This document shows positions 55,645 to 64,000 of a stretch of DNA of 64,000 nucleotides, piece by piece (position 1 is the stretch's first letter; every line of letters starts with the position of its first letter). The notes under the pieces are model-generated. The model was given only the letters and a program-made list of their open reading frames with translations. It did no database searches and was not told where the DNA came from. Source of the stretch: Cycas panzhihuaensis (taxonomy: Eukaryota > Cycadophyta). The stretch is taken from NCBI GenBank assembly GCA_023213395.1, contig CM041465.1, positions 152,527,741 to 152,591,740 on the forward strand, written 5' to 3'. Made by a program: the position numbers and the translations under genes.

Positions 55645-57381
55645 TATTAGGTGTAATACCTAATTACATAATTACCCTCATGTACACTCTCTCTATATTA
55701 TGTGTATTTTATATTTGAGGTTGTGAGCCACATAGAGTTGTGTGCTACCTCTAAATTGACTAATCATGTTCTACATTAATAGTGAGCTTGTACTATAAGT
55801 ATGCACATTATCATTCATTCTAATTTGAGTTTTGGTAATTTTTCCATATCTTATATTCATTTGTACATACTTCATTGTGTTTGAGATTCAATGTTTTATC
55901 TTTAACTCACTATCACATCCTTTGTATGTATTGTATATTCAAATTTTAATAGACTAAGATTATATTTGTATGTCTATGTGGCTATGAATAACTTGCTTAT
56001 TAAGCTTATAATTTTTCTACATATAAGAACTCTATAATGGATAAAGTAAAGGGATTTTCTTTACAATGTTGCCATAGTATTTTTTTATGTTATAATTATA
56101 TGAGTTGGACATAGTAAGATACATAAGGAATTCAATATAAGTATCTTGTAAACATAATAAGATTTAATGCATAATGTATTTTTCTTGGTTAGATTCTAAT
56201 ACATTACCATAGTAGGATTCTATGAGTTTTTTTTAGTATATACAGATGAGTAAATGTGGTTTTGTAGTGATGATGGCTAAATCATAAGGTCATCGAGTTT
56301 ATGAGTCATTCATATGATGATTGAAAAGTTATTTACTTGTATATTGATAACCTCGTGGTGAGAGTCTAAAGCCTAATAATTAGTACTCCTACATTCATAT
56401 AACATGCCTCAACACATAGACAAATTCTCGAGGAAGTCTATAATTGACTAGGTGCAAATCCCTTCTTAATAGTATAATTTTTCTTATGTGAGATAAGATC
56501 TTCTATTTTAATTCTATATTAATTCTTATATAACACTATGAAGTAATTATTTATCCCATGCATTGATGATGATGCTATATTAGATATCTGTGATTGTATT
56601 ATAAAAGGTTATCATTTATATACTAACTACATATAAAATGCATACATATTTGTATTTCTTCTATATTATTAGCACAATATATTGTTAAACAAACCTATGG
56701 TTTTATTATTTGTTAGATTTAAAGCTCAAGGATGCTATTATAAAGTAGCATCAAAGTGAAATATTTCCCCTAAGTTATGGACCTCTAAAGAGGGGTTGTT
56801 TCAAAGTAATATTACAACCAATTTTTAATTTGACTAATCATGCAACTAAGTATAGGTTAAGAGCTTAGCATAATTAAAATAACACATCTATCATTTTAGA
56901 ATTCTATTATTTAAGAGGAGGGAGTTAAATTAAAGAATTCTAAGTCCAAAATATTATGTAACAATATCTAATTATCTAAATTATAATATCAAATGCCCTT
57001 CACTCTCTATTCACATTATTATGAATCTTATACTTTAAACACATAGTTATATGTACTATTTAGAATATGTGTAAGCACATAAAGGTTGTTTTTCAAGGTT
57101 CAACATTTGATATGAGACTTATTATAAATATACATATGATTTTTTTAATAAGATAAAGTTTGGTCATTCTTCCATATCCCCATTCAATATTCTATGTGCA
57201 TATTTTATTCATTTGTGAATTATTTATCATATCATTCACTCACCTCTCATCGATGGTTCATGTCCTTGTTAGGTCCATTCCATTATTAATTACTTATGTG
57301 CATGTCTCATTCTATCATTATACTATTATGCCATCCATCTAAAACTTAAATATGGTATTAGAATAATACTAAATTTCAACA
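55645..57381 (+). repeat. possible long LTR with PPT and PBS flanks
   Basis: A purine tract (TATAGGGGGAAAA near 55632-55644) precedes TATTAGGTGTAATACC (a TGTTAG-type start, decayed). At the other end TTTCAACA (to 57381) is followed by TGGTATGAGAG (57382-57392), a tRNA-Met-type PBS. If one LTR, it is about 1.7 kb with PPT on its left and PBS on its right, as in head-to-tail units; it could equally be two unrelated LTR edges. No second copy is in the window. Confidence 0.3.
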
Positions 57382-57392
57382 TGGTATGAGAG

Positions 57393-59240
57393 TTAATGGC
57401 TTAATCCTAGAGGTAGTTCAGAGCCTAATTTATTTTTTTTTACAACTATTTTCTCATGAATTTAATGTTCTTATGAAACCATATTTTACACCTACTTTTG
57501 TAACTAGTAATGAGGTAGTTCTTTGAAATATTAAAAATATTTTAGAGCTAACTCTTTTGAGTTTTTATGGAAGTTTTTTGTGTAAATTTAAAGCTAAATT
57601 TATAACCAAAAAAGTAGGTTTTATGACCTATTTTTCTTATATAAGAAGGCCTAAAATTGTGTGGCATAAAAATGATTTATTGAGGGTTATAAATATGTTT
57701 TTTTTAAGTTTTTTTAAAAGAGAAGGGAAGAGGCTAAAAAGATGCAAATATAATCCTAATTATCCTATTAATATAATATATTATCTCACTAAAAAATAAA
57801 AAATATGGTTATTTTATGACTCATTTTAGAGGCTGTTACAAGAATCCTATGACTTGGATTTGCTATTAGAATGATGCCTTAGAAAAGGAGGCCATTCAAA
57901 AATTGTGTGATTATTTTCTTGGCTGTAGTTATATAAGGTGTTATGTTAGATGTTTTTTTTAAGGTTGTTATATGTTATGATGGGCTATAGAGTGAAATAT
58001 ACAAGGTTTTAGAATATAAAGAGGCCCTACCTCAACCTTAAGTATAAATGACTTTCTCCCCCTATTCAAACTTGCCATAACCAATGTATACCTCTTACTA
58101 TTATTTAGCAATAGAAATCTCACAAATAAACTAGATGGTAGGGATTGGTATAAATGCCAGTCTTAAGGCAACTCATGACCAATTAATGATTTAGGTCCTA
58201 TAGTGAAATGTAATCATTGAATATGACCTAATTGTATGATGAGAGAAACTTTAGTACCTACCATTGATACCTCTTCTCTTTATTTCTGATAATGCATAAT
58301 GCTTATTACCCATGCCATGATGTAATATAACAACAAAAATCCCACTAGTTACAACAGAAAAAAAGAGTAAAATGTTGAAGAATCCTCATCTTTGTTAGTA
58401 TGTTTATAATGTATTTGCTCTACCTTGGTTGTAGGCTTATTAACATACCTAGTGAAATCCACTACATATATTTGTGGTAGGTATTATGTCCTATTGAATG
58501 TGTAGATATTGAAAAGTATTAACATTTAGTTGAAAGTCATTACATTATAGTAAGAAATGCCCTTATAGAAGAAATACCTTATACACAAAACATTTGTTAT
58601 TCCATCATCCATCAACTTTGTTCTCTAACAATAGAGCACACACCTATGTATATTTAAAAAAAGTGGAACCTGCATGCCCTTAATTGCCAACACCAAAAGA
58701 GTGACCATCATCCCATAAAAGCCAAATACCTCCATGATGATCGACACTATTATCTTGTGAAGAAGAATGACAAGAAACCCTAAATAAAAATTATAAATGG
58801 TGAATTTAACTTTAGGACTTTTTCTTTTGTATAGCTTGTTATTAATTAAATTAAATTTGATAAATTTTGGAGTCCACCATCCTCTATAGAATAGTAACAC
58901 AATCATATGAAACTATATTATGACTATCAACTTGACATGAAAGGGGTTAAACAAATGTTTTTTCAACCTCTCAACATTTTCAAGTATATGACTTCATTTT
59001 ATTCATCATAACTTCTACACATGGAGTTAGATTTCAAGTCTAAAAGAAGTGCTAGAGAGCTAATTCAGATGCCTACACAATGTCTAGTTATGACACATAT
59101 TAATATTGCTTTCTAGTAAAAAAATTAGTTTGAAGTTGAGCCAAGGTATAAAATTATTATTTTATAAGTTTCTTGAATTATTTGAGGCACTTATTGTTAT
59201 TGATTTCAAATCATTTTATGATGTATGTTTTATGTAAATG
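57393..59240. other. AT-rich DNA without recognised genes
   Basis: Open frames at 57557-57799 (plus, 80 residues) and 58625-58906 (minus, 93 residues) have no recognised motif and composition typical of random AT-rich frames. Confidence 0.4.
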
Positions 59241-62200
59241 TACTTTAAATAGGGGATAAAATGGAAATTTATGTAGTAGCTGGATGTGCATTTATGGGAT
59301 AATCACCTAGCTGGGTAGGAATGATGATTATTGATACTGGTATCGAGGATGCAGGTGAAAAAAATGACAAGCGAAGTAAGTACCACGCAGGGTGCCCCAT
59401 GTGCCGGAGCGCAAGTTTAGGACCTGCCGATAATACCCAACTACCTTGGAGTGGTCCTCTATCTCGAAGAGAAAGAGGGAAAGGAAGAGAGGTAGCCCAG
59501 ATGGACTTAAGAGGAAGGTCCTCCCACCCTTGGATGGCCAGAAGGGGAGGAAAGGAATCCTCAAGGGTTTCCCTATGACAGAGGGAAACGAGCAAAACAA
59601 GGTAGGTGATAGCCTACGATGTAACTAGGATCTTCTTGGTTATTTGACCAAGTAAATAGAGCCAAGAAGGGAGGAGGGAAGTGAGAACAGACAACCAAAC
59701 CAAAATCTCCCTTAATGATTTAGAAAAGAAACAAGAATGGGTATCACATATGCAAGCAAACAATACCAAGCAGGGGTGAGTCGAAAAAGGGGCAAGGTAG
59801 ATTTTGTAAGCCGAGGAACAGGAAAGGGCAAATCTCCTATAGGTCCTTTTCCTATGAGAGTTAGGTGCATGATGTGTAAATATGCAAATATAAGTAAAAG
59901 ATATCATTTTCCTTTTTACTTTTATGTGTAGCCTACTTAATTAACACATAGATCTTAAATAAAAGTGCAAAAGGAAAACAGAGGGCAAAGAGAGGAAAGT
60001 ATGTACCCGAAAGATGTAGCAGCCAGTGGAAGACCTCACCCACGCATCACGTACATCCTTGTTCACCCATAGATGATTGAGGGGCTTCCTTACCTTCCCC
60101 TTTGTGAAAAGAATGTGAAAGGATGGGAGCAAAAACAAAGAGTAAACAAAGAACCTTACCCAGATCTGAGGGCTTTGCACCTTTGCAAGAACACCATGGC
60201 AACCTACACATGCACGAACTTATCCCTTCTAAGAAGGGGCTACAAGAGATAAACTACATATATGCAAGTATATATAAGTGCTATCAATGTTAGAGCATTA
60301 GGAAGAAACAGTTGCTGCAACAAGGTCCAAAAACCCTCTCTTAAGTAAAGCTAAACATCAAGCAAAAATGGAGTAAGGGAAGCCTCAGGATGGCTAACCC
60401 CCCACTGAATTCTCCATACAGCCTGTAAGCACAACAAGATAGTGGTAAGGGTCACTAAGGATAGCTAAGAGATGTCAAGAAAAGAGCAACACAGTGTTGG
60501 GGAAGTATGCAAGACACGGAGTTGCTATGGGCAACTATCTGTTGCACAAACCCTTGCTAATGGCATCAAGGGGTAACCAACAACGTGGAGGATGCTATGG
60601 GGGTCCAAACAAGAGCCAAGTAGACCTAAGATTAACACAACAAGGGGCTACGTATGTTGATAGTCCAGCACTAGCCTAGGGCTCAATCTCTCTTAATAAT
60701 CTCAAGAAGAGCATGAAGTAAAAGAAGAGAAGGTAGGAAGGGATTACCCTTGGGGAGAAGGACTAAAAAGGGGGGCTACCCCACCTTACTCTCTTCACCT
60801 AGCCTTGGGACTCTTCTCTCACTGCTCTCTTGAAGAAAATCAGCAGAGAGAAAGATGGAGCTGAGGGACAATAAGCTAAGAATAATTGAAAAATGACTTT
60901 GCAACAGTGAAACCTGAAGGAACCAAGCAAATGAGACAAGAAATAGGTCTAAAATGGAGTAACTTACCATAAAACCAGAAGGAAAAGGTTTGTAAGACCT
61001 ACTGAGGAGATGTATGATAGATCTAGGCTTACTAATAGCAAGGAAGAGGGCTCTTACAAGCATTTGTAGGAGGAAATCCAACGAACAACTGAAAGAGGCA
61101 CTTGTTGGGTGAGTTGGAGAAGAAACCAATGCTAAAATCACTTGATGAAACCTGGAGAGAGGCTTCCCACCATGGAAGTAAGGAGTTGCAGGTGAGTCCT
61201 AGCCTGGGATGTAGGAAATGTAGGCTTACAAGAGCACCTGTAGCAGAAAGAGTAGGAGAGCAGGAGTTGTAGCAGGAATTATTGTGTTGGAGAGCAAAAA
61301 ATGACCTAAGAGATCCTAAAAATGATGAGGGTTTCAATACTTATACCCATCCCAACCCTAAGTGAATGAATAGAGTGCGAATAGGGCTGAGGTGGATATG
61401 AGGACACATGGAAATTTCATAGAAAAAGTGAGAATTGCCACAACAGTTTTTAAAAAATAACTAATAACAGTCACACTGCGGTAAACTTCGTAATACCACG
61501 GTAAACTTCATAGTACCACTAAGTTTATAGCGGTGCGGGACCAGAAAGCCAAAATGGTAGGTTTCTGGGCTCTGGGAGCTTTGGGAGATGATTTGACAGG
61601 CTTGGGAGGGGCTGGCCCTCCTGTCTAGGTGGCTGAGACAGTCCATGAAGCATGTGGACAGAGGCAAGCAAACATCAATGAGCAAAGATCCCAGAATGAG
61701 GTGCTAAGAGCTCAAGGTCAAGGTATGAATCGATCATACAGACCAAGAGGGACCTGAGGCTGTGTGGAGATAATGTAGAGGGTTGTATAGTGCCATGGGG
61801 ATGCCCACCTTGCAAAAAGGTAGGTCTCGCTAGGTCGTCATAGGCTCACGATACGACAGGCAGCATGAACAGGAAACAAAAGGCAAAGTAATCACGCAAA
61901 TGAAGCAAGCAGTCATGCAGAGAGGCAACACTTCTATTAACCTTTCAGACGAAATAATACAAGTGAAAAGGGAGAAGCATACCTAAGCCTACCTGAGTTG
62001 ACCTATCCGTATCCATTCCCGGTAGCCAGGAAACACTGCCCCCCTTGGCAGTAGAACCTCACTGCTCAGAAGTGTGGTGCGATGGTAAATGCTAGCAACA
62101 TAATTGTCAGTAACACATGTGCATGTATACATATATAAATCATGATCATAATAAGAGACAAGGATGCCAGCGAGTGTCATGGTAGAATGCGTGGATATGA

Positions 62201-62504
62201 GGACAGGGGTGGAGATGACATAGGGGCTGCCTATGTGCCACCCAGGAATCGACCAGAAGCTAGAAGGATGAGGGGGCTGCCCCCATTGTAAAAGTACGAA
62301 GAGATACATGATGATGTTAGGTAAGAGAGATAAGTGAGCAAACCTAGTAGTCGCCATAGTTTAACCTCATTAGCGGATAGCTTTCAGAGATACGAGCGGA
62401 TTGCAAGGTGATCTGCATGATGGCCTGAAACTTGGGTGACAGAGCGACTAGGCAAGTCTCAGGGACAGTTAGCAAGTAGAGAAAGGTGACGCTCAAGGAT
62501 GAGG
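59241..62504. other. GC- and CpG-richer region, no gene recognised
   Basis: Composition changes clearly here: purine-rich plus strand (GAGG, AAGG phrases), more CpG and fewer AT runs. Several overlapping open frames exist on both strands (59269-59907, 60776-61337, 61989-62357), but none shows a known motif, and their overlap suggests they are by-products of the base composition. Part may be the 3' portion of the element or gene that carries the RNase H at 62505-62880. Confidence 0.45.
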
Positions 62505-62880
62505 CAAACAAGGCTATTTGCCTCAATGTTGAGAGATCGAGGAATGTGTCGGATGTTGATAGACTAGAAATTAGCCAGTAAGGATCTGGCAGCTGAAGTG
62601 AGGGCTCTCAAGTGAGGGCATCACACTTGATAAACCTGGGTGAAATGGGACACCACAACTTAGGAGTCACAAAGAAGGACAATCGATCCGTGATGGAAAC
62701 AAAGTGCATTGGTGAGGGCCTCAATAACAGCCATGTACTCAGCTTCATTATTAGTAGCCTTAGGGAGGAAGATTCTAGAACGTTGAAAATCATGTCTAGA
62801 AGAGCTACAAAGAATCCAAGCAGCAGCAAAAGGTCCAGGATTGCTGCAGCTCCTGCCATTGGTAAAAATGTAGAGAGATA
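62505..62880 (-). pseudogene. RNase H-fold domain remnant (RVT_3-like)
   Basis: One minus-strand frame of about 125 codons reads YIFTNGRSCSNPGPFAAAWI, then FLPKATNNEAEYMAVIEALT, VLLCDS, stop, VVVSHF, and NIRHIPRSLNIEANSL. This is the order of a type-I RNase H fold as found in plant RVT_3 proteins, LINEs and Tat-type gypsy elements. The catalytic Glu (NNEAEY) and the second Asp (CDS) are present; the first Asp (FTDG in relatives) is Asn and the last (AD) is Asn. Three in-frame stops occur, at positions where relatives often have Gln or Arg. No RT was found upstream (63-64 kb) and no integrase downstream, so its parent element is unclear. Confidence 0.8.
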
Positions 62881-63640
62881 TGGATGATGGAAGAGAAAGT
62901 GTTGGTGGAGAAAATATGTGACAATATAAGGGTCAGAGTAAAAAGGAGGCTTGTAAGGCAAGTAATAAATGGTCGTGAAGGGTAGGAGGACCTAGTAATG
63001 AGGCTACCCAAGGACTAAAGCAGACTGTCTGACCACCAACTAAGAGTGGATGGCAAAAGGGCACCCTAAGGTACCAAAGGTTGCTTAAGAAAGCAAAGAA
63101 TGACTCTGAATGGGGGGAGCATTCCCTTTAGAGGCCCCAGGGATAGGAAAGAGTTACAAAAACAAGTCCAAGATGGCCAAACAAGCCAAACGAGTATAAA
63201 CTCGAGTATGCAATGAGTATAAATAAGCCAAATGAGTATAAACTCACGTAAAATGAGGTAAAAGAGCCCTGCAAAAGATGCATGGACAGGGTGCCATAAA
63301 TGCATTCACAACAAAGAGTGAACCAAAGACTATGGGAGCACAACAGGAGACAAGGCCAGAAGGCAAAGGTGATCGGGGGTAGGAGATGATCTAAAGGGCT
63401 GTCACGAGGTTGAAAATAGAGAAAGTGCCTATCGGGGTCCCTGCCTATATAAGGAAATTCGACGGAAAATGGATTCATTTTCACGGGCTCTCAAGAGAAT
63501 CCGGAGCCATTTCCCTACGCAGTGGAGTGCTACCCGACTTTAGAGGCATGCAGAGGGAGATCAGACCATCGGATCAGAGCAAAAGGATAGCCATTGGGAC
63601 CATCGAGATGAGATGACGAGCGCTAGGCTAGATCTAGTGA
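62881..63640. promoter_or_regulatory. upstream region with TATA-like site
   Basis: CCTATATAAGG at 63444-63454 is near-palindromic and could serve as a TATA box on either strand; on the minus strand it lies about 0.57 kb before the RNase H frame. The surrounding DNA is GC-rich (CCCGAC, GGAGCC, GATCGGGGG). Promoter activity is inferred only from the motif. Open frames here have no known domain. Confidence 0.3.
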
Positions 63641-64000
63641 GTGGATCCTACAAAACCCAGTGCATCTCGTGATTTGAAATGTACTACTTTTTGTGTTTTT
63701 TATGTAGATTTTTAGGCCTTGTATGGCCAAGAAATGATCTCTCGAAGTCTGAATTAGACCCAGAAAGAGGTAGGGCCAGGGCATTAGGCAGCCCTGGTCC
63801 CAGAGGGCCCTACTAGGCCCACCAAAAGATTTTTTTTTTTAATTTTTGGCAGGAAAAGCTCCCCCTTTGGGGGGTGCCATTTGCACCATGGCAAAGATCG
63901 TGGTGCCGCGATCTTTGCCTTGGGGCTCCGATCACCGCGGAACCTGGGCCAAACTCTGCGGTACCATGAAGTTTGGTATGGTGCAAAGGCAAAATTACAG
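63641..64000. repeat. GC-rich end with GCGGTACCATGAAGTTTGG motif
   Basis: The end of the window holds inverted CCATGGCAAAGATCG / CGATCTTTGCC segments (63887-63916) and CTGCGGTACCATGAAGTTTG at 63956-63975. The latter resembles two phrases at 61475-61515 (CTGCGGTAAACTTCG, ACGGTAAACTTCATAGTACC). It may be the edge of a long LTR running out of the window. No gene was seen. Confidence 0.35.

Noticed and set aside
59321-59907. Overlapping open frames on both strands near 59.3-59.9 kb
   Set aside because: No known motif was found. Overlap in many frames with purine-rich DNA suggests they result from composition.
1-64000. CRISPR arrays, rRNA or tRNA genes, bacterial operons
   Set aside because: No spacer-repeat arrays or rRNA blocks were seen. 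tRNA-like matches are the 12-15-base primer binding sites of LTR elements, without a tRNA body.

Overview
The window is plant nuclear DNA from a repeat-dominated, probably large genome. Almost all of it is LTR retrotransposon sequence of the Ty1/copia and Ty3/gypsy (chromovirus) types, primed by initiator-tRNA-Met-type binding sites, with 5-bp target-site duplications (TSDs) and heavy decay. It is AT-rich, and many stop codons stand where conserved Gln (CAG/CAA) or Trp (TGG) codons belong, as expected from C-to-T decay of methylated plant DNA. No intact cellular gene, tRNA, rRNA or CRISPR array was seen. Species cannot be named.

Layout from the left. A copia pol fragment (1-1055) and a chromovirus integrase/chromodomain tail with the start of its 3' LTR (1383-2094) are followed by a full-length TNT1-94-like copia element, C1 (2095-7460, TSD AGGAT). 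From about 8.04 kb to 52.2 kb lies one large nest. Its base is an old copia element, F: protease half at 8040-8134, pol at 41142-43660 and 51731-52205, 3' LTR from 52211. Element A (8135-41141, 344-bp LTRs, TSD ATTTG) sits inside F. Inside A are chromovirus B (9241-19259, TSD ATATC), itself holding copia C2 (14408-18379, integrase deleted); minus-strand gypsy E (19723-26214, TSD GCTCT); and minus-strand copia D (31366-39515, TSD CATCT), which carries a 323-bp TRIM with 86-bp LTRs (34293-34615). A tandem duplication (about 25672-29229 and 29230-33080) copied parts of E, A and D together. A second insertion in F is minus-strand copia G (43661-51730), which contains a gag-protease-only gypsy derivative, H (47476-51286), in an LTR-internal-LTR-leader tandem arrangement.

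Right of the nest the DNA is sparser. There are two juxtaposed gene fragments in one reading frame: a possible Agenet/Tudor-like piece (53672-53790) and the N-terminal part of a plant PLP-dependent, molybdenum-cofactor-sulfurase-like protein (53925-54352). A 235-bp tandem duplication (about 55137-55600) and a possible long LTR with PPT and PBS-like flanks (55645-57381) follow. From about 59.24 kb to the end the sequence is visibly richer in G+C and CpG, and it holds a minus-strand RNase H domain remnant (62505-62880) with two catalytic Asp residues changed to Asn.

Most reading frames are broken, so these are fossils rather than working operons or pathways. The interest lies in the insertion history, in several deletion derivatives (A without pol, C2 without integrase, H without RT and integrase, the TRIM) and in the captured gene fragments.
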